Positions 32,989-42,037 are shown, numbered from the stretch's first letter. The stretch: DNA of 64,000 bases from Anaerolineales bacterium (GCA_020634855.1 JACKAU010000002.1:186001-250000); one strand, 5' to 3'. Made by a program: numbers and translations. The notes: a model not told the origin generated them from the sequence alone.

Positions 32989-34863
32989 ATGACAACCCAA
33001 CGCTTAACCACCGCGCAAGCGATCATTCAATTTCTCAAAAACCAATACGTCGAACGGGACGGCGTCGAGCAGCCCTTCTTTGCCGGTTGTTTCGGCATCT
33101 TTGGTCATGGCAACGTGGCCGGCATTGGTCAGGCTTTGCAGCAGTATCCTGACTTTCGCTACTACCAAACCCGCAACGAGCAGGCCATGGTTCATACCGC
33201 CGCGGCCTTCGCCAAAATGAAAAACCGACTGCAAACCCTGGTCTGCACCTCTTCCATTGGCCCTGGCGCGACCAATATGATCACCGCCGCCGCCGGCGCG
33301 ACCATCAACCGGCTGCCGGTGCTGCTCCTGCCCGGCGATATCTTCGCCCGACGTAATGTCGCCCCTGTCCTCCAGCAGTTGGAGGCTCCTCATAGCCAGG
33401 ATTTCTCGGTCAACGACTGCTTCAAACCCATCAGCCGCTACTGGGACCGGATCAACCGGCCTGAGCAGATTTTGCTGTCGCTGCCGGAAGCTCTGCGGGT
33501 GTTGACCAGCCCTGCCGACACCGGGGCAGTCACCCTGGCTTTGCCTCAGGATGTGCAGGCCGAAGCCTTCAATTTCCCAACGGCTTTCTTCCATAAACGG
33601 GTCTGGTACGTGCCTCGTCAACGGGCTGACCGGTCAGCTCTGGTCCGCGCCGTTAAGGCCATCAAAGCTAGTCAAAAGCCACTAATCGTCGCCGGGGGGG
33701 GAGTCATCTACAGTGAGGCCACCGACACGCTGCGCCAGTTGGTCGAGGCCACCGGCATTCCGGTCGGCGAAACGATGGCCGGCAAGGGTAGTCTCCGTTA
33801 CGACCACCCACTCTGTATGGGTGCGGTCGGCGCGACCGGCACCTTGGCCGCCAACCGGCTGGCCAAAGCAGCCGACTTGGTCATTGGCATCGGCACCCGC
33901 TACAGCGATTTCACTACCGCCAGCAAAACTGCTTTCCTGAATCCTGACGTCCGCTTTATCAATCTCAACGTGGCCGAGTTCGATGCTTTCAAGCACGCCG
34001 CCCTACCGCTGGTCGGCGATGCCAAAGTCACCCTCGAAGAGCTGCTAACCCTATTGGACGGCTACCAAGTCAACGCCGACTATCGGGCCACGGCGGAAAA
34101 GCTCCACGACGAATGGGAAGCCGAAGTCCAGCGCATCTACGACATCCGTCACGAACCTTTGACCAGCCAGGGCGAACTCATCGGTGCGGTCAATGATGAA
34201 GGCGACCCCGAGGCAATCATGGTCTGCGCCGCCGGTAGCCTGCCCGGCGACCTGCACAAGTTGTGGCGCAGTCGCCACCCCAAACAGTATCATCTGGAGT
34301 ACGGCTACAGTTGTATGGGCTATGAGATTGCCGGCGGTCTGGGTATCAAAATGGCCGACCCCGACCGTGAGGTTTACGTCATGGTCGGCGACGGTAGCTA
34401 TCTGATGCTGTCGGCTGACATCATCACCTCCATTCAGGAGGGTTACAAGCTGACCATTGTCTTGCTGGACAACAACGGTTACAAGAGCATCGGCGCGTTG
34501 AGCCGGTCGCTGGGCAGTCAGGGCTTCGGCACGCGTTATGCCTTTCCCCAGGCCAACCGGCTGCCGGACGACACGGTCCAAACCGCCGAATCGCTGCCAA
34601 TCGACCTGCCGGCCAATGCTCGCAGTCTGGGCGCTTACGTCATCGAGTGCGAAAGCTACGCCGACTTTGTAGAAGCCCTGAAACGGGCCAAAAACATCGA
34701 CCACACCACGGTCATCTACATCCAAAACGACCGCTACGTGGGTGTGCCGGGTTATGAAAGCTGGTGGGATGTGCCGGTGGCCGAAGTCAGCGAAATTGAC
34801 ACGGTTCGCGCCGCTCGCGAAGAGTGGGAGGAAAATCGAGCTAAAGAGCGGTACTTCTTTTAA
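32989..34863 (+). CDS. iolD: 3D-(3,5/4)-Trihydroxycyclohexane-1,2-dione hydrolase
   Basis: The 624-residue thiamine-diphosphate enzyme has the N-terminal catalytic Glu in TRNEQAMVHTA, a middle domain with VAGGGVIYSEA, and the cofactor motif GDGSYLMLSADI...LDNNGYKSIG. The KNQYVERDGVEQPFFAGCFGIFGHGNV start is typical of IolD. It hydrolyses the ring of the inositol-derived diketone to 5-deoxy-glucuronate. It lies 14 bases after iolC with a GAGGAAAA site. Confidence 0.96.
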   Translation: MTTQRLTTAQAIIQFLKNQYVERDGVEQPFFAGCFGIFGHGNVAGIGQALQQYPDFRYYQTRNEQAMVHTAAAFAKMKNRLQTLVCTSSIGPGATNMITAAAGATINRLPVLLLPGDIFARRNVAPVLQQLEAPHSQDFSVNDCFKPISRYWDRINRPEQILLSLPEALRVLTSPADTGAVTLALPQDVQAEAFNFPTAFFHKRVWYVPRQRADRSALVRAVKAIKASQKPLIVAGGGVIYSEATDTLRQLVEATGIPVGETMAGKGSLRYDHPLCMGAVGATGTLAANRLAKAADLVIGIGTRYSDFTTASKTAFLNPDVRFINLNVAEFDAFKHAALPLVGDAKVTLEELLTLLDGYQVNADYRATAEKLHDEWEAEVQRIYDIRHEPLTSQGELIGAVNDEGDPEAIMVCAAGSLPGDLHKLWRSRHPKQYHLEYGYSCMGYEIAGGLGIKMADPDREVYVMVGDGSYLMLSADIITSIQEGYKLTIVLLDNNGYKSIGALSRSLGSQGFGTRYAFPQANRLPDDTVQTAESLPIDLPANARSLGAYVIECESYADFVEALKRAKNIDHTTVIYIQNDRYVGVPGYESWWDVPVAEVSEIDTVRAAREEWEENRAKERYFF

Positions 34864-34869
34864 GCGAGT

Positions 34870-34972
34870 ATTTTCCGGACAGCGTGGGTGGCTGGTGTCC
34901 AAACAGAGTTTGGACACCCAATTGCGTTACGAAACTGAGTTTCGTAACGAGAATCCACGCCAAGTGGAAAAT
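34870..34972 (+). repeat. Cloverleaf-like palindromic element between iolD and iolA
   Basis: Outer arms ATTTTCC (34870-34876) with GGAAAAT (34966-34972) and GCGTGG (34883-34888) with CCACGC (34955-34960) enclose two perfect hairpins: GGTGTCCAAAC/GTTTGGACACC (34894-34918) and CGTTACGAAACT/AGTTTCGTAACG (34925-34949). The layout is that of a three-way junction in DNA or RNA. Confidence 0.8.
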
Positions 34973-35076
34973 TCTCTAAAAATATCTAGATCGGTAAAAA
35001 TCCGTACGATCCGTGTCCCGTAATTTTCGCAAGTGGCCCAAATTTGCAGCACCAACAACATAGTGCGTAAAAATGA

Positions 35077-35105
35077 TTTACGTCACGTACTATACACTAT
35101 ATATA
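35077..35105 (+). promoter_or_regulatory. Possible iolA promoter with inverted repeat
   Basis: TTTACG (35077-35082), 17 bases and TATATA (35100-35105) give a moderate promoter before iolA. The -35 box is half of an inverted repeat (CGTAAA ... TTTACG), which may be a regulator site. It has no similarity to the CACACGTGTG operator. Confidence 0.45.
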
Positions 35106-35127
35106 CTAACCCTTGGAGGTAAAACCT

Positions 35128-36604
35128 ATGAGCAGTAACCAATTACTTAACTTTATCGGCGGCGCGTGGACCCGATCCTCAGCCAATGATTATCTGGATG
35201 TGACCAATCCAGCCACAGCCCAGGTCATGGCTCTCAAGTGCCGCTGGCGCCGGCGCTGAAGTAGATGCGGCGGTTGAGGCCGCTTTAAAAATATATCCGG
35301 AGTGGCGGCGCACCCCTGTTCAAGAGCGTATTCAGCCCCTATTCAAATTCAAATTCCTGCTTGAAGAACATCGAGACGAACTGGCTCGGATTATCACCAA
35401 CGAGTGCGGCAAAACTTACAACGAAAGTCAGGGCGAGTTACAGCGCGGCATTGAAAATGTGGAGGTGGCCTGCGGTATGCCCATGCTGATGCAAGGCACC
35501 AATAACGAAGATATCGCCAGCGGTATCGATGAGCATATGATCCGCCAGCCGTTGGGCGTAGTAGCCGCCATTACGCCCTTTAACTTCCCGGCCATGATCC
35601 CGCTCTGGTTCCTACCCTATGCGGTGGCCACCGGTAACTGTTTCATTCTCAAACCCAGCGAGAAGGTGCCGATGTCTAATCAGCGCGTCTTCGCCCTCCT
35701 CGAAGAGGCCGGTTTCCCGGCCGGCGTGGTGCAACTGGTCAACGGCGGCAAGGAAACCGTCGACGCGATTTTGGATCACCCCAGTATCCGCGCCATCAGC
35801 TTTGTCGGCTCGACGCCGGTGGCCAAATACATCTACAGCCGGGCCACAGCGAACGGTAAACGGGCGCAGTGCCAGGGTGGGGCTAAAAATCCGGTGGTCA
35901 TCATGCCCGATGCCGATATGGAGATGACCACCAAAATCATGGCCGACTCGGCCTTTGGTTGCGCCGGGCAGCGCTGTCTGGCTGCCTCGGTGGCGGTGAC
36001 TGTGGGGGGAGCGCAGGACACCTTTATTGAGCAGATGGCTGACGCCGCCAGCAGCCGACGCGTCGGCTACGGACTCGATGACGGCACGGAAATGGGCCCC
36101 GTGATCACGTCCGACAGCCAAGCCCGCATCGAGATGCTGATCGGCCAGGGTGAAGCGGAAGGCGCGACCGTGGTAGTCGACGGCCGGAATAAGAAAGTCA
36201 ACGGGTATGAAGATGGCTACTTTGTCTTTCCCACCCTATTAGATCACGTGCCGCCCGCCGGCGAAATTGCCCGCACCGAAATCTTCGGCCCTGTATTGAG
36301 CGTCATGCGGGTTGAAACCGTTGATCAGGCCATTGCCTTGGTCAATGATCGCGCCTTCGGCAATATGGCCTGTATCTTCACCGGCAGTGGCGCCGTTGCC
36401 CGCAAGTTTCGCTATGAAGCGGACGCCGGCAACATCGGTATCAACATCGGTGTGGCTGCACCGATGGCTTACTTCCCCTTTAGCGGCTGGAATGACAGCT
36501 TCTTTGGCGACCTGCACGCCCAAAGCCGTCACGGCGTTGAATTCTATACCCAAACCAAGGTTATCGTTGAACGCTGGCCCCGCGAGTGGAGCCGGCAGTT
36601 TTAG
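35128..36604 (+). pseudogene. iolA: Methylmalonate-semialdehyde dehydrogenase, interrupted by a one-base frameshift
   Basis: From the ATG at 35128 (after TTGGAGG) the frame reads MSSNQLLNFIGGAWTRSS... and stops at TGA 35257-35259. Removing one base near 35231-35250 joins it to a frame open to 36604, giving about 491 residues, normal for the family. The long part carries VAAITPFNFPAMIP, the FVGSTPVAKYI cofactor turn and the catalytic Cys in GCAGQRCLAAS. The enzyme makes acetyl-CoA from malonate semialdehyde, the last inositol step. A sequencing error, a true mutation or recoding are all possible. Confidence 0.88.
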
Positions 36605-36605
36605 G

Positions 36606-36684
36606 GATGGAGATGGGGAGATTAGAGATTGGAGATGGGGGAATGACTCGTCCTAATCTCTTTATCTCCCAATCTCCTTATCTC
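36606..36684 (+). repeat. Word-repeat hairpin (word GAGATTGG)
   Basis: GATGGAGATGGGGAGATTAG then AGATTGGAGATGGG faces CCTAATCTCTTTATCTCCCA then ATCTCCTTATCTC. The two arms are imperfect reverse complements over about 30 bases and each repeats the word internally. It starts 2 bases after the iolA stop and uses the same word as 22459-22532. Confidence 0.7.
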
Positions 36685-36703
36685 AAAGTGTGGAGAGCCA
36701 ATA

Positions 36704-37636
36704 ATGACAACCACTATAAAAGTTGCTAACGCGCCCTGCTCATGGGGGACGCTTGAATTTGAAGGAATGAGGGGCGACCGGATCGAGTATGGGCAAATGC
36801 TCGATGAATTGGTGGAAACCGGTTACACCGCCACCGAGTTAGGGGATTGGGGCTTTATGCCGACCGAGACCGAAGCCTTACAGGCCGAACTCCAGCAGCG
36901 CGATCTGGTAATGTTGGGTGCATATCATGGTGTGCCGCTGAAATATTCGGAGAAACACGCCGAAGGCGAGACCGGGGCGGTCAAAATAGCGCGTTTGTTG
37001 GCCTCGGTGGCCAGCGATGTATGGTCGCCTTATCTGGTCTTAGCCGATGAGAACGGCACCGATCCAATCCGTACCCAAAATGCGGGACGGATAAAACCGG
37101 AGATGAGCCTCAGCGATGCCGAGTGGGAGACCTTTGCTCACGGGGTTGAGCGCATTGCCCGAGCCGTGCGGGAGGAGACCGGCCTGCGCACGGTATTTCA
37201 TCACCACTGCGCCGGTTACATCGAAACCCCGGATGAAATTGCCCGCTTGCTGGCGATGACCGATCCGAATCTGGTCGGCCTGGTCTTCGACACGGGCCAT
37301 TACGCCTTCGGAGCCGGCGCAACTGAAACGAGCGAAGTCCTGGCCGGAATGGATCGCTTTGCCGACCGGATTTGGTATGTTCACTTCAAAGATTGTAGTT
37401 TGGACATCGCGCAACGATCGCGAGCGGAAACGTGGGACTACTTCAAAGCTTTACAACACGCCATTTTCTGCGAGTTAGGGCAGGGCTTTATCGATTTTTC
37501 CACTGTTCGAGAATGGCTGCAACAGCACCACTATCAAGGCTGGATCACGGTCGAGCAAGATGTTTTACCGGGTATGGGCGCCCCCAAAGACAGCGCCCGA
37601 CGAAATCGAGAGTACTTGCACCAAATCGGGTTATAG
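36704..37636 (+). CDS. iolE: Sugar-phosphate isomerase/epimerase family, probable inosose dehydratase
   Basis: The 310-residue TIM-barrel protein begins KVANAPCSWGTLEFEG, like IolE, and has the metal-ligand segments TATELGDWGFMP, TVFHHHCAGYIETPDEIARLL, LVFDTGHYAFG and IWYVHFKDC, ending in GWITVEQD. It should dehydrate scyllo-inosose to the diketone used by IolD. It is the last gene of the iol block and lacks the usual place next to iolD, being separated from it by iolA. Confidence 0.85.
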   Translation: MTTTIKVANAPCSWGTLEFEGMRGDRIEYGQMLDELVETGYTATELGDWGFMPTETEALQAELQQRDLVMLGAYHGVPLKYSEKHAEGETGAVKIARLLASVASDVWSPYLVLADENGTDPIRTQNAGRIKPEMSLSDAEWETFAHGVERIARAVREETGLRTVFHHHCAGYIETPDEIARLLAMTDPNLVGLVFDTGHYAFGAGATETSEVLAGMDRFADRIWYVHFKDCSLDIAQRSRAETWDYFKALQHAIFCELGQGFIDFSTVREWLQQHHYQGWITVEQDVLPGMGAPKDSARRNREYLHQIGL

Positions 37637-37747
37637 AGTTCGGAGTTCGTAGAGGTTACAGAGTTTGTGGAGTTCGGAAAACATCCTCTTAAACTCCATA
37701 AACTCTATGAAACTCCATAAACTCTATGAAACTCCATAAACTCTACG
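37635..37747 (+). repeat. Word-repeat hairpin with three tandem 19-bp right arms
   Basis: The left arm GGAGTTCGTAGAGGTT then ACAGAGTTTGTGGAGTTCGG faces AAACTCCATAAACTCTATG, repeated exactly at 37691-37709 and 37710-37728 and once more with one change at 37729-37747. The third copy runs into the 3' end of the minus-strand gene and supplies its stop codon and last residues. Confidence 0.85.
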
Positions 37748-38564
37748 AACTCCATAAACGCTTTGGCTCATGCCATTCGTCGATAGCGTGTTGGATAAGT
37801 TGGCGAACTTTTGCATCGCTGAGTTCGTCCAGGGTGTGGTGAGTAACGCCATTGACCATGATTTCCATATGGCCGCTGGGGTGGCTGCGTAGCCGAATGG
37901 TTTGCCGGCTGAGCGGATCGCCGTCGGGCAGGGCATTGAGGCGGCGCTGGACGATCTGGTCGATGACATCGACAAACGTGCGGGGGGCGCGGCCGGGAAC
38001 CGTAGCGGTGGTAATCAGCAGTTTACCGGTGGCAGCGGCGATTTTCTTAGCTAATCTTTCCCAAACTTGGGTTTCGTTGTGTAAGTTAGGCTCTTGATCA
38101 ATCGGATAGTCGGCCCGATAGCGGGCCAAGGTGACCGTCCGTCCATCGTAAAGCGTTACAAAAATGAACCACTGCCGGCGGGTATAGTTGCGGGGCATAA
38201 AAGTGCTCTGATGAAGATGCGTCTCAAAATCGAGATAAACTTTGTCGATTTTATCGAAGTGAAAAAAACGCGTTTGGTGTTCGAAAAAAAGGTAGTGGTT
38301 GGTGAAAAACAGCGTCTGCTGAGCCAGGTCGATGATAATTGAGCAGTGGCTGGTAACGAGCATTAGGGCAAAACCGCCGTAGACGATAGTTACTAGCCAA
38401 CCGATCAGCCCAATGCTCAGCATAAATGTGGCTACGCCCGTCAGCCCGGCTAAGGCCAATGAGAGAAGCCCCCAGTAATATAAAGGATTAGGGCGGTCCA
38501 GGACAAGATACGCTGAGGTTTCATCTTTGATTAACTGTTCAGGCCGGATAAAGGGCTTAAGCAT
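37743..38564 (-). CDS. Hypothetical membrane protein with soluble C-terminal domain
   Basis: The 273-residue protein has two hydrophobic segments near residues 29-50 and 52-72, then a PH-like beta stretch (SIIIDLAQQTLFFTNHYLFFEHQTRFFHFDKI) and a C-terminal domain of about 150 residues. No family is assigned with confidence. Its last codons lie inside the tandem word repeat at 37729-37747. It converges on the iol operon. Confidence 0.65.
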   Translation of the reverse strand: MLKPFIRPEQLIKDETSAYLVLDRPNPLYYWGLLSLALAGLTGVATFMLSIGLIGWLVTIVYGGFALMLVTSHCSIIIDLAQQTLFFTNHYLFFEHQTRFFHFDKIDKVYLDFETHLHQSTFMPRNYTRRQWFIFVTLYDGRTVTLARYRADYPIDQEPNLHNETQVWERLAKKIAAATGKLLITTATVPGRAPRTFVDVIDQIVQRRLNALPDGDPLSRQTIRLRSHPSGHMEIMVNGVTHHTLDELSDAKVRQLIQHAIDEWHEPKRLWSS

Positions 38565-38772
38565 ATCAGTCTCGATAACAACATTAGTGGGGTTATGGAA
38601 TCAAGGTGACCATCACTTATGGATAAATCATCCGGTAATTGTTTCCTATCTTTTTATTGATTCCACTAAATTCTGATGGTTAATTGTATCACGATATTTT
38701 GCCAGATAAAAGGGCTAGCGGCCGCCATAATCGTCGAGAATACGAGCAGGCCAAAAAATCTCATATATAAAT

Positions 38773-38801
38773 TTGCAATAAATAGGTGAAGTCAATATAA
38801 T
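38773..38801 (+). promoter_or_regulatory. Promoter of the zinc-ribbon gene
   Basis: TTGCAA (38773-38778), a 17-base spacer and TATAAT (38796-38801). Transcription should start about 38808. Confidence 0.75.
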
Positions 38802-38874
38802 ATTATATTGTTCTCCGCTGTGTTGAGAAATTGGTTAGACTTTTTGCCCTTATTCGTTTATAAATTATTTAATT

Positions 38875-38977
38875 AAAACCGATGTTGGTTTTTTGAGCAG
38901 GCTGCTCCAGTTAGCCAGCTTCTGTACAAGAAAAACTTTTAACAAACTTGCTGTACGGTGGGCTGGTTTTTTGTTGC
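38875..38977 (+). terminator. Two tandem terminator-like hairpins in the leader
   Basis: AAAACC, GATGTT, GGTTTTTT forms the first. The second pairs AGCCAGC (near 38914) with GCTGGTT before TTTT, enclosing GTACAAG and CTTGCTGTAC that can also pair. The second is long and imperfect. Confidence 0.55.
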
Positions 38978-39027
38978 CTGAAATCTTTTCTATCCATTTT
39001 ATATAGTAGGGAGCCGAGGGAAAACTC

Positions 39028-39246
39028 ATGGTATTAGACAAACAAAATATTATCGTATTCTGCCCAGACTGTGAAGAAGAACTTCACTTTGACACGCTTT
39101 CGGAGTTAATGCCGAAAGTAATTTGTCCTAATTGTTGGGCTAATTTAACCGTTACCAGTTTAGCTCCCGTAAAGTTGGGCTGGGATGTTGATATGTTTGA
39201 GAAAGATCAGGTGCTAAGAGAGTATTGGACAGAAGATAGCTGGTAA
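39028..39246 (+). CDS. LysW-like small zinc-ribbon protein
   Basis: The 72-residue acidic protein has two CPxC knuckles (CPDC near 12-15, CPNC near 33-36) and a LTVTSLAPVKLGW segment that resembles LysW, the amino-group carrier protein of lysine and arginine biosynthesis in some bacteria and archaea. True LysW ends in EDWGE, whose last Glu carries the substrate; this protein ends in TEDSW, so it may not be a carrier. No LysX, LysZ or LysY homologue is nearby. GGGAGCCGAGGG precedes the ATG. Confidence 0.65.
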   Translation: MVLDKQNIIVFCPDCEEELHFDTLSELMPKVICPNCWANLTVTSLAPVKLGWDVDMFEKDQVLREYWTEDSW

Positions 39247-39567
39247 TTATTTTACCCGCAACACTGTTTAGCCTCTGAACGAACTTCTTCTAAAGCATTG
39301 ATAATTTAGTCGCCTTATCGGCGGCTATTACCCTAAAATAAGTCCACACGGATGGCGGGCTGGCCCGTTTCACCGGTGGACTTTTGTATTTTTAGACAAA
39401 AAGTGGTCCACTTTTAGGCATTTATCGGCATTTACGAGTATACTTGTCGGAACCAGACCGATTTGGATCAGAGGTTTATGATTGGCGTAGGTTTGGGCCA
39501 AGCCTCAACATCTAAAACTCAATAAATTCCTTAGCCAACTGAAGAGAGAAAAGGGGAGAAGGTAACG
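39247..39567 (+). other. Gap with the terminator of the zinc-ribbon gene
   Basis: A hairpin at about 39341-39393 pairs AAGTCCAC with GTGGACTT, with an inner CGG/CCG and GGGC/GCCC, and is followed by TTGTATTTTT. The rest of the gap up to the TTG start at 39568 shows no gene. Confidence 0.6.
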
Positions 39568-40569
39568 TTGAAAGAGCGACTTGAAGCGTTGTTTGAAGCG
39601 GTCCAGGAATTTGATGAAATTATTATCCTGCCTCACAACAACCCTGATCCAGACGCAATTGCCAGCGCCGTGGCGTTACGGCATCTCTTGTCTCAAAGGT
39701 TCAACATCAAATGCCAGATTGTTTACCGGGGGATTATCGGACGGGCGGAAAACAAGGCCTTGGTCCGTTACTTGAACCACCCCCTTCAGCGTTTGACCGG
39801 CTGTATTTCACAGCCGTGTGCGCCATTTGCTCTAGTTGATACCCAACCCGGAACCGGCAATAATGCCTTACCCACCGGGGCTGACATCGCCATTGTCATC
39901 GACCATCACCCCCAGCGGGAGGCGAACGGCGTGATAAACTTTGTCGATGTTCGTCCTTCGGTTGGAGCCGCTTCCAGCATTATGACCGAATACCTGCGAC
40001 TGGCGCAGATAAGCATCCCCTCCTTTATAGCGACAGCGCTCTTTTACGGTATCAAAACCGATACGATGGGCCTGGGGCGGGGAACCGGGACGCTGGATAT
40101 GGAAGCCATTTGTTATCTCTTACCCAAAATCGATCTGGAGGCGCTGCTTAAAATTGAGCGGGCGCAGGTTCCGATGGGTTACTTTAAAAATTTGGCCGAA
40201 GCCCTCAACGCCACCCGTATTTACAATAATGTGGCTATTTCATATCTGGGCCCTATGCAATATCCTGATCTAACCGCCGAAACTGCCGATTTTTTACTGC
40301 GCATGAAAGGGATCGAGTGGGTTGTTTGTATGGGCACCCACAAAGAACGCTTCATCATTTCAGTCCGGACCCAGAAGCAGGCCGGCGCCGGTCAATTTAT
40401 TCAGACTATTGTAGGCAAGCAGGGTGTAGCCGGCGGTCACGGTTCAATGGCCGGTGGACAGATTATCATCGGTGACAGAAATCCGGATCACCTGGCTGAA
40501 GGCCTGATTGAAAAAATGCGGCAATACCTTCATGTGTCAGAAATAATGGGCCAGGCGCTAACAACTTAG
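39568..40569 (+). CDS. DHH-family phosphoesterase (NrnA/oligoribonuclease-like)
   Basis: The 333-residue protein has the DHH-superfamily motifs: LPHNNPDPDAIASAVAL (motif with the DPDA metal ligands), FALVDTQPG, VIDHHPQR (DHH) and a C-terminal DHHA1-type GGHGSMAGGQ. Relatives degrade short RNAs, pAp or cyclic dinucleotide products. Alternatives within the superfamily cannot be excluded. The start is a TTG with GGGGAGAAGG upstream; an in-frame ATG is not available nearby. Confidence 0.88.
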   Translation: MKERLEALFEAVQEFDEIIILPHNNPDPDAIASAVALRHLLSQRFNIKCQIVYRGIIGRAENKALVRYLNHPLQRLTGCISQPCAPFALVDTQPGTGNNALPTGADIAIVIDHHPQREANGVINFVDVRPSVGAASSIMTEYLRLAQISIPSFIATALFYGIKTDTMGLGRGTGTLDMEAICYLLPKIDLEALLKIERAQVPMGYFKNLAEALNATRIYNNVAISYLGPMQYPDLTAETADFLLRMKGIEWVVCMGTHKERFIISVRTQKQAGAGQFIQTIVGKQGVAGGHGSMAGGQIIIGDRNPDHLAEGLIEKMRQYLHVSEIMGQALTT

Positions 40570-40737
40570 CCCAACTTCTGCTGCCTTTGTGTAAAAAGTC
40601 ACACAAAAATTTCAAGTTTTGAACATTATTCTCATTTTTATACCACGAATTTTGTACGTATCCACGTTAGAATAAGACCTGTGAAAATTCACTGTGTTAA
40701 TCCACGCTTAGCTTGATAAAAAGGAGTTATATCCGTA

Positions 40738-42009
40738 ATGAGCCAAGACCTTTCTCACATTTCGTCCGTTTGGGGGCGCGTCACGAACTTAGTCGTCGAT
40801 CGGGGCGAAGGTTGCTACGTTTACAGCCCCGATGGCCAATCGTATCTTGATTTTACCAGCGGCATCGGCGTAACAAACACCGGCCACAGCCACCCGACCG
40901 TGGTCAAAGCCATCCAAGAGCAGGCCGCCAAAATTATGCACGCCCAGGTCAACTGCTATTTTCACGAACCGCTGATTCGGGTTAGCCAACGGCTTAATGA
41001 CGTGACCCCGCCGCATCTGGACACCTTCTTCTTATCCAACTCCGGAGCCGAAGCCGTCGAAGGGTCGGTCAAGCTGGCCCGTCACTACACCGGGCGACCC
41101 CACATCATTGTGTTTCAGGGCAGCTTTCACGGCCGCACCGCCCAAACGATGGCTATGACTACGGCCAAAACCGTCTACCGGGTCGATTACCAGCCACTGC
41201 CGGCCGGCGTGTTTGTCGCGCCTTTCCCCTACGGCTATCGCTACGGGATGAATGATGAGCAAGTGAGCCATTTTGCCCTGCAAGAGTTAGATCAACTGCT
41301 CCACGGGCAAACCGCCCCGCAGGAAACCGCCGCGATGATTATCGAGCCGGTGCTAGGCGAAGGCGGTTATATCCCCGCGCCGAAGCAGTTCCTAGAGGGG
41401 CTGCGCCGCATCTGCGACGAGCACGGCATCTTGCTAATCGCGGACGAAGTCCAAAGCGGATTTGGTCGCACCGGCAAATTCTTTGCCCATGAACACGCCG
41501 GCATCAAGCCCGATATAATGGTGATGGCCAAAGGTATGGGCAGCGGCTTCCCCATTTCCGGCATCGCCTCCACCAAAGAAATCATGAGTAAGTGGCAAAC
41601 CGGCACCCACGGCGGCACCTACGGCGGCAACGCCATGGGCTGCGCAGCGGTAGAAGCTACCATAAAGGTCATTCAAGATGAAGGGCTGATGGAAAACGCC
41701 GCCATTCGAGGCCAGCAGCTGATGGACGGCCTGACCGAACTGCAAAGCCGTTATCCGGTCTTGGGCGATGTGCGCGGTCTCGGCTTGATGGTCGGCTGCG
41801 AATTCACCGACCCGGAAACCAGACAGCCCGCCCCGGCCGTGACCAAAGCGGTGCTGTCGCATGCCTTTGAAGACGGCCAGCTGCTGCTGTTATCATGCGG
41901 CACCTATGCCAACACCATTCGCTGGATTCCGCCGCTGGTCGTCACCGAATCCCAAATCAATGAAGGGCTGGAAAAATTTGAGCGCGCGCTGGCCGCTTCA
42001 ATCAACTAA
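40738..42009 (+). CDS. Class III aminotransferase (4-aminobutyrate aminotransferase-like)
   Basis: The 423-residue PLP enzyme has FTSGIGVTNTGHSHP, SNSGAEAVEGSVKLAR, GSFHGRTAQTMAMT, the LIADEVQSGFGRTGKF cofactor motif and the Schiff-base lysine in VMAKGMGSGFPISG (K265), then GGTYGGNAMGCAA. It most resembles GABA aminotransferases. Ornithine-, beta-alanine- or putrescine-type substrates are possible. It lies upstream of a nitrilase-family gene across a palindromic element. The ATG follows AAAGGAG. Confidence 0.88.
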   Translation: MSQDLSHISSVWGRVTNLVVDRGEGCYVYSPDGQSYLDFTSGIGVTNTGHSHPTVVKAIQEQAAKIMHAQVNCYFHEPLIRVSQRLNDVTPPHLDTFFLSNSGAEAVEGSVKLARHYTGRPHIIVFQGSFHGRTAQTMAMTTAKTVYRVDYQPLPAGVFVAPFPYGYRYGMNDEQVSHFALQELDQLLHGQTAPQETAAMIIEPVLGEGGYIPAPKQFLEGLRRICDEHGILLIADEVQSGFGRTGKFFAHEHAGIKPDIMVMAKGMGSGFPISGIASTKEIMSKWQTGTHGGTYGGNAMGCAAVEATIKVIQDEGLMENAAIRGQQLMDGLTELQSRYPVLGDVRGLGLMVGCEFTDPETRQPAPAVTKAVLSHAFEDGQLLLLSCGTYANTIRWIPPLVVTESQINEGLEKFERALAASIN

Positions 42010-42037
42010 TTCTGTTTATATTCAAATTGTTCTTGTG

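Larger units (their letters stand above)
38565..39027 (+). other. Leader region of the zinc-ribbon gene with promoter and stacked terminators
   Basis: The 463-base gap has a strong promoter (38773-38801) and a leader of about 220 bases. Within the leader are a first terminator-like hairpin (38875-38894), a GAGCAG-G-CTGCTC palindrome (38895-38907) and a second terminator-like hairpin ending near 38977. The layout suggests attenuation or a small RNA in front of the gene at 39028. Confidence 0.6.
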
